Below are positions 1 through 12,651 of a DNA stretch of 64,000 nt, one piece after another. The position numbers were made by a program, and so were the translations under genes. Position 1 is the stretch's first letter. Every line of letters begins with the position of its first letter. A model generated the notes under the pieces. It was not told where the DNA came from and searched no databases. It saw only the letters and a program-made list of their open reading frames with translations. The DNA lies in contig CM049322.1 in NCBI GenBank assembly GCA_026874595.1, positions 6,373,900-6,437,899 of the forward strand. The letters are read 5' to 3'. This DNA is from Sipunculus nudus. Its lineage: Eukaryota; Annelida; Sipuncula; Golfingiida; Sipunculidae.

Positions 1-420
1 CAGAACATTTTTTAAAAACATTTATAAAACATTTTTTTAACATTTACCCATAGGGCACATAAATGAGTTCCAAAAACGTTTTTTAAACATTTTAAAAACA
101 TTTTAAAATGTTTTATAAATGTTGATGAAAAATGTTTACCTGAAACATTTATGAGACATATTAAAAATGTACAAGATGTAGTATGACTTAAATAACCCAA
201 TCCCATTTCAGGGATTACGTGACTGCGTCATGTCATTGCCTTAGGCATACTAGTGAATGTAAAAGTTAAAAATGTTTAAAAAATGTTAATGAATAAAAAA
301 AATTGTTGAAAAAAAAATGAAAAAAATATGAATAATAAACAAAACATTTAAAAAATGTTGATGCAAATGTTTACCTGAAAAATTTATAAGACATATTTCG
401 ATTGTTAAAGATGTAATATA
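1..420. repeat. ACATTT/ACGTTT-rich interspersed repeat
   Basis: AT-rich stretch built from imperfect iterations of 'acatttt', 'aaaacgtttt' and 'aaaatgttt'. The same vocabulary returns at 5.9-6.4 kb, so both are probably copies of one low-complexity repeat family. No coding potential is seen; the only reading frame is repeat-derived. Confidence 0.6.
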
Positions 421-452
421 TATAAATAAATATATATATATATATATATATA
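421..452. repeat. (AT)n microsatellite
   Basis: Simple alternating AT run directly after the ACATTT-rich repeat. Confidence 0.85.
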
Positions 453-739
453 TTAATTATGTGTAAGATTAATATGTATTTAAATATAAACATTTTTTAT
501 CTGCCAGGAGGCTGTTTGTTCAGAATAAATTATACCTTTAGAAATGAAGCTTTACAAAAAAAAATCTTGGAAATAAGTGTCAAAAAGTACAGCATGTTCA
601 TATTATGCTTATATAATGTGGTCCTGTGCACTACAACTATCAGTGTGTACCTTATCATATAACCCCTCTGGCGAACTCATGTTTTTTATACGGATTGCGG
701 CTTAATTGGAATCGACTAGAGTTACTGTTTCCCTGTAGA

Positions 740-820
740 GACCACATTTTGGCGGGAAATTCAGCATACCAGACTAAACAGTTGAAGCGGAGGGTGTGAG
801 TGTTCAAGCTATTGTGAGTA
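740..820 (+). promoter_or_regulatory. possible promoter/first exon with E2F-like site
   Basis: A TTTTGGCGGGAAATT motif near 750-764 matches the E2F/DP consensus. About 55 bases further a strong splice donor-like GTGAGT occurs near 815, so this could be a promoter plus a non-coding first exon of the gene whose last exons lie at 3720-5500. The link is inference: no intervening coding exon could be established, and no transcript data are available here. Confidence 0.25.
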
Positions 821-1523
821 TATTTCATTTATCTTTTCCCCTAATTTTCATTCATATTCATAATTATAATTTCCAAAAGCTTATAAGTAGCAGGACCATT
901 TGTACATTTGTTTATTAAAACTCATTGTGCCATGATGCACGAAGCTTCAAACAAGGTTTCAATTCAGCTGGAGAGGGGTGACAGCCATCCAACCTGTATA
1001 CAATAAACAATATCATGACCACAACTGATTCGGCTGTACAAGAAATTTCAAACACCAAGCACATTTATTTAGGATAGAAAGTATAGAAGTTATAATGACA
1101 GAATAGGCACATACCCATTGGGAGATGTTTCTATTGCCTATATATCAGTATGTATCAATTATATAATTTATTATTCATAATATAAACATATATATATGCA
1201 ATATCATCAGCATTTTCCATTGATTTATAATCAAGTTTACTAAATTTTCATTCAAATTGGTTGTTTTATATACATCTTGTTATTGTGTGTGTGGTTATTA
1301 ACTGGGTTTAAGCTAATAAAATTTGGGGTCAACATATTATCCATATAGTCTAGGTGCGTCTGCACCAGTCTTAATGAGCTGTAACCCAGTAACATGCCAG
1401 CTCTCTAAGCATGCATTACAGAGCTGTCTTAGGTGCAAAGGGCACCACTATCAGGCCAAGCCTTATATGTGACATTCCTGTCAATTAAATGACATACACC
1501 TCCCACATGATACTGTCTGATGT

Positions 1524-2420
<897 letters not shown>

Positions 2421-2519
2421 TTTAGAATAAAATCATATATGGTCATGAACAACAAAATAATAATAATTGGATTGTTAAATAGAAAAAGGCAAAAACTGAC
2501 AAGGAAATTATATCAAATC

Positions 2520-3660
2520 TAATTAGCTCAGCTGACTGTAAGTCAACTGAGGTATAGGAATGGCGATTTGTCAGTCATCCTTTCCGGCGTCCAGCCGTCC
2601 CTTTACATGGCATAAATCATAACTGCTGGACCTAGAAACTTCTAAGTAAATATCCAGGGAGGTCAATAAAAAATCTCCTTGGAAACCTGAAATAAGGTCA
2701 CTGTGACCTATATCCTCCGAGTTATGGGGCTTGAAAGTACCCCCCATAATAATAAAAAATATTATACAAAACCTCCAATATCTTGATAATTATTGCATGG
2801 ATTGTCATGAATCTTGCCTTGAATATTGACCATGACTAGTTTTGTCAGCTCCCAAAAAGTGGTGGCGCCACCTGTATTTTGTTATTTTAACAAATATTTT
2901 TTACTATAAAATGACAACAATCATGTCAGTTTCTCAGCTGTAATTACATCTAGTGTCTCAAAACCTGGTGTGTTTATTGATCACAAGTGGATACCATATA
3001 GTTATCACCCTGTCTGTATGTCTGTTTGTCTGTCTGTCTGTCCATCTGTCCATCCACAAATTTGTTTCCAGATGATAACTCCAGGTTGTATTGACACATG
3101 GATTTCAAACTTGACTTACATATGGCCCACCACTAAAGCAAGAACCTATAAGTTTTTATATCATGAGGTCAAAAGTCAAGGTCACAGGACTCACTTTTTT
3201 AAAAAGGATTATGACTGCATTTTAAGCCAAGCTTTTCATCCCAAACTTTCCATTTTGCACATTTAGCTGACTTGCAGGCTGAGTATGGGGAGAGCATAAA
3301 TGAGTTTGGGGTCACATGGTCAAAGTCACAGGGGCCATCTGTTCACAAATTAGTTTCCAGATGATAACTCTAGTTCAGTTTGACATATTGGTTTCAAACT
3401 TAAGTTATATATGACTCACCACTAAAGTATGGACCGTGTACATATTTTGGGGTCCAACCGTCATAGGTCATGGTCACATGACTCATTTCTTTAAAAAGAA
3501 TGCATATACATTTGAGGCCAAACTTTTCATCCCAAACTTTTCATTACCTCTACCTGCTTTATACAGTATGATTTCAAAGCTTGAAATAAAAGAAAACCTT
3601 CAATTGTTTTTAATGACAAAGAAAAAATATGACCTTACAATGAGCTGTGCTATATTTATC
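2520..3660. repeat. decayed dispersed repeats ('GGTCA-AGGTCACA' family)
   Basis: Contains 'agctcagctgac', short CTGT/GTCC runs and two successive modules with 'aaggtcac...actca(c/t)tt...ttaaaaag', at about 3050-3260 and 3345-3540. These resemble modules near 7.68, 20.05-21.2 and 53.6 kb. The family looks like a degenerate, non-coding interspersed element. It also carries the first of several 'ggtggcgccacctg' palindromes (near 2863). Confidence 0.6.
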
Positions 3661-3719
3661 TAGATTGTGCAAATCTTGTTACTCTCTTCATTGCCATGTA
3701 ATGAAACCTTCTTTTCTAG

Positions 3720-5500
3720 GTAAAGCGTTTGGCCTCCCTCTGTAAGGATGCAGACCTTACAAAGGTGACAGGTTTGATTATGAGATCCCTGATGACAAAC
3801 CATTTGATGTCTCAGTTCAGTATGACTGGTGCCAAGGGAAAGACCAGGTTTAAAGATAGACCTGTAAGAAAACTGATTTCTAGTAAGTTTTCCAATAAGT
3901 GAATATGAAACTCATGTCTCATCAATGCCTTAATGTTAAAGTGATTTCTTAATTTCATCTGTTGTTATAGATTTACACATGCACATCACTATGCCCTGAT
4001 ATATCTTAGCTGGTAATGCGGAGGGGAACAGTTGTGTGTAGAAGCAGACTCATTCCTTCTTTCATCTGATGAACTGGATGGCTTTTTCATGGTCTTTAAT
4101 GTTAACTTTCTAGGGCAGTTACAATAATGTAGTTTAGTTAAGATACTACATATTATATTGCAAGAATATACAGAAGATATGATTCAAATTCAATGCCAGC
4201 ATTTTCAACTGTTATTTATACATAGCATTTTTTTTCCTTTAAAATATTCCTACATCATCTAAAAAATCATCCCAAATGATGTAGCCATTCAGGTACTGTT
4301 TAATTTGTTTTTGACTTTGGTATTTAATACTGAATTCATTTTTAAGGCCTGAGTAACCATCATTAAATTTGTTTTTGCTTTCATTGTCATGTTGCTTTCA
4401 CATAGCTATAGCATCTTGATAAAGGTACATCTTATGATACATATATGGGTTTTGTCAATATTGATCTTTCCAAATAAAGAAAATAAAACACTCTGTCACT
4501 TGTATTCTACAGAGGCTGTAATGAAGAGCATGAAAGGCAAGGTTGCCATCATGGATGTGCACCATGAAATAGCTGAGGTACTGCGCAACGCACCAAACAA
4601 AGAAGGAGGTACCAACTGGCTGAAAGTGAGTTTAATAAAAGGCAATATACATTAGCTTAATTTGAATGGCATTTCAACTTTTAAATTGGGTTGTTTTTTG
4701 TGGATATGCATTCCCTTGAACGATATGAATAGTAATATGGAACCTTTACAGTATTCTCTAGCAACTGATATATAATCTCTAGATAATAGTGTCTGTCTAT
4801 AAAACTATGAACAAGCTCATATTAATTTGGAAAGATGTTTACTAACATGTGTAAATGAACACATTTTAGCCCACCTGTCTTTGCTTAAGAATAAAAAAAA
4901 ATTCCCGACCTGAATTTGACAAAATTACACATTTGCAATATAACATATTAAAGTGTATTAATGAATAACAATACACTTGTGCAGGAAACATGGTGATAAA
5001 AGAAAAATATTGTATTGGTAACTAAGGTAAAGGTAGGTAGGTAATATATCACTTGATATATATTGAAAAGTCATATGTATTGTACTGTAAGATAATGTAT
5101 TATTAAAGTCCTTTTCAACTGGAAACGCAAATAACATTTTGGTTTCTTCATGTTTTCTGAGTAGAGAGAACATCGTTTCCTATCTAGATTCACTTTTAAA
5201 GAACTGTACTTTTTGTATTATCAATAAATTAAATAACTGTTCTATCCTATCAGATCTGTCAGGTATCATATTGTTATATACAATACAGTAGGCATTCAGT
5301 AATTGATTTACATCTTGTATGTAATAAGATAAATAAATTCCTGTCAATTGGTGACTTGCCCATTAAAAGTTTTTGTTTAGTGAATTTTATTTATGGTAAT
5401 ATGTACATTTCTATTTCTACAGAAACAAGAAGCTAAGAAGAAAAAGAAAGGAAGGGCGCCTGCTCCAGTGGAAGACATCACAGACTCTGATTCAGACTGA
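3720..5500 (+). CDS. DUF4806-domain protein, last three exons (5' end not found)
   Basis: Three exons join in phase: 3720-3882 (acceptor ttctag, donor gtaagt, phase 1), 4513-4625 (acceptor ctacag, donor gtgagt, phase 0) and 5423-5500 (acceptor ctacag, stop TGA 5498-5500). They encode the last 117 residues. The first about 80 residues contain MTNHLMSQFSMTGAKGKTRF, then KLISKAVMKS, then an AEVLRNAPN motif. This is the pattern of the DUF4806 domain, a domain of unknown function found C-terminally in many invertebrate proteins. After it come a Lys-rich run (KKKKKGR, possible nuclear localisation signal) and an acidic tail ending DSDSD. AATAAA follows at 5511. Upstream coding exons were not identified; the first could be an unrecognised short exon within 820-3700 or lie outside the window. 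The exon joins are solid; the domain name is a recognition from pattern only. Confidence 0.7.
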
Positions 5501-5510
5501 TGTTTTTTTA

Positions 5511-5516
5511 AATAAA
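5511..5516 (+). terminator. poly(A) signal of the DUF4806 gene
   Basis: AATAAA hexamer 11 bases after the stop codon of the preceding gene; a GT-rich stretch follows. The 3' UTR would be very short. Confidence 0.5.
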
Positions 5517-5923
5517 TCTCTGTGCCTTACCAGTTACTGTTTTCTTTGTTGATACGTGAGAATATGTTTATCTGTTGTGAAGTTGTAAGCAAAACTGACA
5601 TAAAATATGCAGCTGTAGTTTCAACAGAGATGAATTAACTCTATGGTTTAAATCCCTTTATGGGCAGATATGATCATAATATAGATAACATAATTGGGAA
5701 AGTTCTTTTTCTACCTTTCATGCACATCCATGTTGGTACTACAAAAGCTGGTTACCAATTTGCCCTGTCCTGCACACACTACAGAAACCCTGTCAACTCA
5801 AAATATGAATTAAATGCTTATATATTCACAAGGTATGATATCATCCCATGCAAAACATATCACAAATTGGGTTGTAGGGAATATGTTTCAGCATGTAGAT
5901 CAATGTGAAAATGTTATTTAAAT

Positions 5924-6430
5924 GTTTCTTGGATATTTTATGGAAACATTTCTAAAATATAAAAAAAAATGTATCTCATAAAATGTTAATAAAATATTAT
6001 GAAAACGTTTATAAAATGTTTTACAAAAACATTTAGAAAACGTTTCTTGGATATTTTGATGGAAACATTTCTAAAATATCAAAATAATGTATCTCACAAA
6101 ATGTTAATAAAATATTATGAAAACGTTTATAAAATGTTTTACAAAAACATTTAGAAAACGTTTCTTGGATATTTTGATGGAAACATTTCTAAAATATCAA
6201 AATAATGTATCTCACAAAATGTTTATAAAATATTATGAAAACGTTTATAAAATGTTTTACCAAAACATTTAAAAAACATTAAAATAACGTTTTTAAAACG
6301 TTTTTAGCAAAACGTTTTAAAAACGTTTTTTCGAACATACAAAAAAACGTTATAAAAATATCACGAAGAAACATTTTCAAAACATTTTGCAAAACGTTTT
6401 TAAAACATCTAAAAAATATTTTTGTGCTAC
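5924..6430. repeat. 118-bp tandem repeat, about three copies, plus ACGTTT tail
   Basis: 'gtttcttggatatttt' recurs at 5924, 6042 and 6160, giving a period of 118 bp and near identity between copies two and three. The array runs into a region of iterated 'aaaacgtttt' up to about 6430, matching the vocabulary at 1-420. Non-coding. Confidence 0.85.
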
Positions 6431-6639
6431 CTGGGAAAGCATATTCTGCTCATGGATGCTTTTGGTTTATTTATCTATTATTATTTTACGGTGCCGAGAT
6501 TCCGGGGGCAATAATTTGTTAGACACCTGTTGTTTAAACATTGACAGAGAACCAGTACTGGATACTGGGTGAACATACTCGGCAGTGCAATAACATGGCA
6601 ACGAAACATGTGTGACTGTCTTATATTTGGTAAATGAGC

Positions 6640-7250
6640 GGCATCATCGGACATCGGGGGAGAGGAATATTACCAGTTATATAATAAGAGTTTACAAAAT
6701 AATCGGAACTAGTTTTATGTAACATGGCCTGGCCTGCTTATCTGTTCGTATAAAACCACTGTGTAACCGGCTCACTCAGCTGCAGTCGCGGAGCCTGATA
6801 CTGTAAGAGCAATATAGCTGACGTGGCAGCCACAACTGGGTCGTTTGCTGACTGGGGGAGGAAATCAATTAAAACCAGTCTTCTGACCAGAAGAAGTGTC
6901 GTGTAACTGTAAGTCTTAACCATAATATACATTTGAAATAATTTTAATGTTCATGAACATATGGGCTGAGGTCATAAGTGAGTATCGAAATTAGTGTAGC
7001 AAACAAATTGGCTGCTACCCGGATGTAGCTCAGCAAAATGTCGGGCCTATACTGTAAAGGTCTACAACTGACCACACCTCACCTGATCACTCATTGACAC
7101 AATACGGGCGTCTGCTTACAGCAAATGGAAAATTGATAAAAAAAAGCAGCACAAATTGTCAAAATTAAGTTAATTAGTCTTAATCAGGATTCTTAGATGT
7201 TAAAGGTAACTTGTTGACTCCAGGTACGCTGGGCTGAAAATCAATTTTTT
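6640..7250 (+). repeat. diverged segmental duplication, copy 1 (possible duplicated first exon)
   Basis: Shares several ordered blocks with 11.78-12.30 kb: 'ttttatgtaacatggcc', 'gtgtaacc', 'atatagctgacgtg', 'accagaa', 'caaaattaag' and 'ctccag/ctccaa'. Here one block ends 'gtgtaactgtaagtctt', with a strong donor-like GTAAGT near 6910. Such conservation around a donor could mark duplicated untranslated first exons, but no open reading frame supports coding. Confidence 0.55.
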
Positions 7251-8039
7251 TCATTATTTGCCCCAACTCTTTATTGTGTACATCAAATTGGTTATTAGCG
7301 TGAATGTAAAATCACCACCTTGCATTTTGCTCAACTTTGACCAAAGCACACATTGACACATGAGCATTTAAGCTTTCAGCCCATAGGATTTGAAAATTTA
7401 AAAAAAGGTGTATCGTCACCGGGTCTTTTTTAGTCAATAGACTCCATGCATTACAGTCTTGTCTGGTACCTGAATATTAATGTCTTACTGCACGAGCAGC
7501 CCTCCTTGTCCGGATCACAAGTTTGGTTATTAGGATACCCCCACTTAAATCAATATACATTATGTTTAATGCAATAAATGTCGATGTTTAAACTGTATTT
7601 CCAAAGAATGTTGACATATATCTGCATGTTTTTCGGATTTTATCTCATCCAATGATGATCAATTCTCAAATTTAAGGTCACAAGGTGAAGGGTCAAGGTC
7701 ACATGACTCACACTTTGAAAAAGCTCATAAAAATATCCTTATGGACAAATTCAGCTGAGCGTCGAAACAATTGGGTCCCTAGTTGATAGAAAAGATGATG
7801 AAGTGATTTTAACTATGTGTGTGCGTAAATGACCTTTTTCAATATATGTTTAACTACAGGAGGACTGTAAATGTGAGTAGATACTTTCCTTATTTTATAC
7901 CTAATCTGGGAAGTTCTTGTTATATGGTTTCAGCATAGCGCCACCGCCGACGGCGTAGACAAACTTTGTACACACAATATCTCGACATATATTTCAAGGA
8001 TCTTTTCCAAATTTTGCAGTTCGGTAGATATGGACAACA

Positions 8040-8335
8040 ATAAACCAATTAACCGCAATGAAAACTCTTCCTGTCTGATGTTTTAGAAGGATGACATTTT
8101 CTTTTCCAATTTAAATATACAATTGACAATACTTATAAGGACTACATGTATAACAAACCAATAAAACAGCAACTCTTCCTGTCTGATTTATATTACGTAA
8201 ATAACGTTTACTAAGGCACCAGTGACTGTCAAGCATCGTAACTGTAACTTGTACATAAAAATATATGTTTAGAAGGGTGACATTTTCATTTCTAATGTAA
8301 ATATACAGTTGACAATACTTGTAAGGACTACATGT
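8040..8335. repeat. tandem duplication of about 183 bp
   Basis: The block 'tgacattttc...aatatacartt gacaatactt...aaggactacatgta' occurs near 8090 and again near 8278, with 'cttcctgtctgat' preceding each. Two imperfect direct copies; non-coding. Confidence 0.7.
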
Positions 8336-8914
8336 ATTTAGCGGGGAATAATTTCGCCTTTTTCTTAGCCAGGGGTGACAGCCAGAGTACCATATTATTA
8401 TTCCCATCCCCGGTTTTGTTTTGATAAAGAACGTCATTTTGTTTTGATTGGACCCGTTAAAGCAGACTTATAGGCAATTACTCATGATTGGATCCTGAAG
8501 AATGACCGTTAAAATACCTGAGGGGATTTTAAGTCTGGCTAAAATGTGTTATTTTGTTTAAATTATTTTGGGCACATAAATAAATATGAAAACAGGAATA
8601 GGTAAATGAAGCCGGATGTATCAGGGTGGATGTCCAAGGGGAAGTATTTGTCATAGATAAGTACATGTGTCATAGGAGGTCATGCCTGGACTTGGGACAA
8701 TACAGCTTCACCTGTACTCCACAGTACATTTATTCCTCAGCCACTATGCTACACAGTAACTCTCTTCCCTGGTACCTATCTTTTTTCTCCTACCTACATA
8801 CCATTTATGTTCACCGATAAGCTGGTAATACATTAGCCAGTACCTGTTTTGGATAATTATATAATGGACACATTTGTATGAACAGAAATATATTTTTTAT
8901 CATAAACCTAGTTA

Positions 8915-9623
8915 TATATGTTCAATATCATCATCACACCGTCCGCGTGTGTAATGCTAGCCATATATTTTCTATACCATCATCATACAGCCCGCCCGTA
9001 TAAGCCTAGCTATATACCTTTAAATATCATACCAATACCGTCCGCCCGTTAAGCCATATACCTTCAATATCATACCCATATCGTTCACCCGTCAGGCCAT
9101 GTATCTTCAATATCACACCAATACCGTCCGCCCGTCAAGCCATATATCTTCAATATCATTATCATATCGTCCGCCCGTCAAGCCATATATCTTCAATATC
9201 ATACCCATACCGTCTGCCCGTCAAGCCATGTATCTTCAATATCATTAGCATACCGTCCGCCCGTCGAGCCATATATCTTCAATATCATTATCATACCGTC
9301 CGCCCGTCAAGCCCTTAGTAAGCCATATATCTTCAATATCATTATCATACCGTCCGCCCGTCAAGCCATGTATCCTCAATATCATCACCATATCGTCCGC
9401 CCGTATAAGCTTTTCAATATATCTTCAATATCATAACCATATCGTCCGCCCGTATAAGCCTTTCCATATATCTTCAACATCACCATCATAACCAAAAGCC
9501 GTGTACGCCTAGACACACATATATAATATAATCATCATACCGTCCATCCGTATCAGCCTAGCCATATATCTTCAATGTCATCATCATAACCACCGCCGTA
9601 TAAGCCTAGACATACATATTTAA
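8915..9623. repeat. 43-50 bp tandem array, left part
   Basis: About fifteen imperfect units of the form 'ccgtccgcccgt' - '(ata)agcc(tag)ccatatat' - 'cttcaatatcat' - 'catcat'. Short units are about 43 bp and longer ones about 50 bp because of an extra 'ataagcctag'. The array stops abruptly at a TTAA where a MITE begins, and resumes after it. It is not a CRISPR array: units are degenerate and spacer-less. Confidence 0.85.
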
Positions 9624-10078
9624 AGGGTCATAATCATGAGCAATCATGCCTATTATTTCACCTTATCAGTTCAGTTTTGCTTCATACAAAAGTTTCCCAG
9701 CAGTCTTAGTACATCGTATCCGGCTGTTTAATTGCTTGCTATTGTTCTGCATAATGATAAACACAGTCCCAGTGATTCTGTTTACCATAACAAGGCCGAT
9801 TGTGACCCACAACATGCGATGATTTAGCCAGCGGGAATACATTTTTTGGGGCCAAGTCAGTCAGGGAATCTCTTGATTGACACGTTGTTGCCCGGACATT
9901 GCACTCGCTGTATTTATGCTGACACCTGTGATCGCGCCTGGTCCACTGTTTTTAACACTCGTTTACAGGAGTAAGCAAACAGTTTCAGGGCAATATTTTG
10001 GCAGGTACAAATTTATTTTACAGGGAAGAAGTTATTTTTCATGTCAATTCAACATTCTTTATAGGTGATTGGGCCCCT
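9624..10078 (+). mobile_element. TTAA-flanked MITE, copy 1 (about 455 bp)
   Basis: Bounded by TTAA at 9620-9623 and 10079-10082, with short inverted termini AGGGTC... and ...GGCCCCT. It interrupts the 43-50 bp array; removing the element and one TTAA restores 'catacatatttaatgtcctcatcat', close to an intact unit elsewhere in the array ('catacatatttaatataatcatcat'). An inverted, diverged second copy is at 50355-50854 and shares 'ggtgattgggcccctttaa', 'ggagtaagcaaacagtttca' and 'ggtccactgtttttaacac'. TTAA target duplication is characteristic of the piggyBac superfamily, so this is probably a non-autonomous piggyBac-like element. It encodes nothing. Confidence 0.8.
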
Positions 10079-10775
10079 TTAATGTCCTCATCATACAGCC
10101 TGCCCTATATGCCTAGCCATATATCTTCAACATCATCATCATACAGTCCGCTCGTATAAGCCTAGCCATAAATCCTCAAATTCATCATCATACAGCCCGC
10201 CATATGTCTTAAATATCATCATCATACCCTCCGCCCGTATAAGCCTAGACATACATATTTAATATAATCATCATACAGCCCGCCCGTATAAGCCTAGCCA
10301 TATATCTTAAATACATCATCATAACCACCGCCTGTATAAGCCTAGACATATACATTTAGTATCATCATCAAACCGTCAGCTCGTATATGCCTAGACATAT
10401 GTATTTAATATCATCGTCATACAGCCCGCCCGGATAAGCCTAGTAATATATCTTCAACTTCATCATCATACAGCCCGCCTGTATAAGCCTAGCCATATAT
10501 CTTCAATATCATCACCGTACCGTTCGCCCGTATAAGCTTAGCCATATATCATCAATATCATCATCATACCGTCCATCCGTGTAAGCCTAGCCATATATCG
10601 TTATCATCATCACCATACTGTCCGACCGTGTAAGCCAAGGAATATATTTTCAATATCATTATCATATCGTCCGCCCGTATAAGCTTCGCCATATGTCTTT
10701 AATATCATCACCACACCGAACGCCTGTATAAGCCTGACCATATATCTTCAATATCATCATCACACCGCCCAATAG
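10079..10775. repeat. 43-50 bp tandem array, right part
   Basis: Continuation of the array at 8915-9623 after the MITE insertion: 'catcatcatac(a/c)g(c/t)ccgcccgtataagcctagccatatatcttcaa' repeated about fourteen times with substitutions and small indels. Confidence 0.85.
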
Positions 10776-11779
10776 GAAAACTGTATATCATGATCATTAT
10801 TTTGATTTTAACGCTTATTTTTTACTTGATAATCATTTTTATTACATATATTGTATTCTTCCTGATAATCTTTAAAATCAGGCATTTTTTTCCTAACACA
10901 AAGGTACTGGAGAACAACGCGATAGGGAACATATTAGTCCCAGAGAACTTGGGAACCTAGGAAATGAGGAGCTCATTTAACGGGGAATACAGGTCCTGGA
11001 AAACATATTATAGTTGATACGCTCCTGCTTTGATAACCGGAATAGAGGCTTTAATAAGGTATATCGCTAAACATTTATAAAATAGGAGTTCCTAACCGTT
11101 TACAATTGCCATTAAAACAAACCCGCATCAGACATGATCCTTTACAGAAAAAAACAGTTCATCATGTGTGTGACGAATATCACGCCTCCCCACGTCGCAG
11201 ATATTACTGGCTGTTGTGGCTTTACTGACAAAAAAATGGAGCTTGCTTGCTTGAGCTCGGCCAGACTAAGTCAATACCCGTTTCTCAGACCAAACAGCAA
11301 GCTTTTTTATTACATGTATCGATTGCTCGAGATTACATACATCACTGGGAGTTCATTGGGACAAAACAATTATGAAATGATCATCATTTTACACACAGGC
11401 ATTGGGCCCATTTCAAAACACAAAAATAAAAATATTTTTGTCATCCAATCATTGATATATTTCTTATAAATAATGATGATCAGTACGTTTCCAAGAATAA
11501 AGAACAGCCTATGGTTGCATCACATTAAGATTTTACATTCCGAAATTACGTTAATTATAAGTTTAAGACCATGAGCCAAATTAATATAAAATATTGGACA
11601 TTCATTAATTTAATTTTATCCATATACAGGTCTGTGGATTAGTCGCAATAAGTTCACTTAAACACATTGCACAGCGTGTAAGATCCAATATTGTTATATC
11701 TTGATTAAACCCTGTCGTCACGTCAGCCTGGCAAAATAACCATGCATGGGTTTCTGGGTAAATATACTCAACTGCAGGC

Positions 11780-12300
11780 CAGAACAAGACTAAACAAATG
11801 GCGCAATGTCATAATAGGTAAATTCTGCAGATCATCGTGGGAGGGGAAAATAATTTAAGACTTATAATAAGTCTTATAATTTATTAAGAGTTTTGAACGC
11901 TAATTTTATGTAACATGGCCAAGCGTGTAAAACCATTGTGTAACCAATCCAATCAATTGTAGTAGCGCTGCTTGATACCTTGAGGATATATAGCTGACGT
12001 GCCTCACGGTGGGCCGGTTCTTGTCATGCGGAGGAGCGGAAGCTAGAAAGCAGTCATATCACCAGAAAGAGGATCGTGTCTCTGCAAGTCTTTCATTGAC
12101 CGAATATCCATATACTGAGGTAAAACGAGTTTTGTTACAATGAAAAGATGACTGGTAAAAGCAATACAGTACAATATTCAAAATTAAGTCAATTTTCACT
12201 GCCACATAGTTAAGCTGTGTCCTTTTTTATTCTGAATCAAATTTGCTAGTAGACCTTGTCAACTCCAAATAAGCGAGCTACGAGACTTATTCTATTTCTT
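11780..12300 (+). repeat. diverged segmental duplication, copy 2
   Basis: Counterpart of 6640-7250 in direct orientation. The position equal to the donor-like GTAAGT of copy 1 reads GCAAGT near 12086 ('gtgtctctgcaagtctt'), which would be a GC-type donor or a decayed one. No coding frame is seen. Confidence 0.55.
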
Positions 12301-12651
12301 TCTCAACCTCTTTTAATGTGAAGGCAAAAAGTGTTATTTACGACTTGCCAGTATGAGAATATGTAGAAATAACATGTTACGATTAGCCGAAAGTGTGTCA
12401 ATATTTATATGACTTCAACTAGAACATGCATACGCCCATCAGTTGAATTGATGAAAAAAATGATGGGAGATATCTTTTTCATGTTGCTCCCAATGCGTAT
12501 TTCAACCGTAACTTATAAAAAATATGTATACAAATTATAAAAAAAACAGGTTGTATTAAATATTTTTAAAAAGTAACATTTACAGACAAGAAGTGTATAG
12601 CCATAGAAAACACATGACATTAAATGTTCATAACGTTGCAAAGTTATAGGC

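Noticed and set aside
8915-10775. CRISPR-like array of 43-50 bp units
   Set aside because: The units are degenerate along their whole length with no alternation of constant repeats and unique spacers, no cas genes exist nearby and the genome is eukaryotic.
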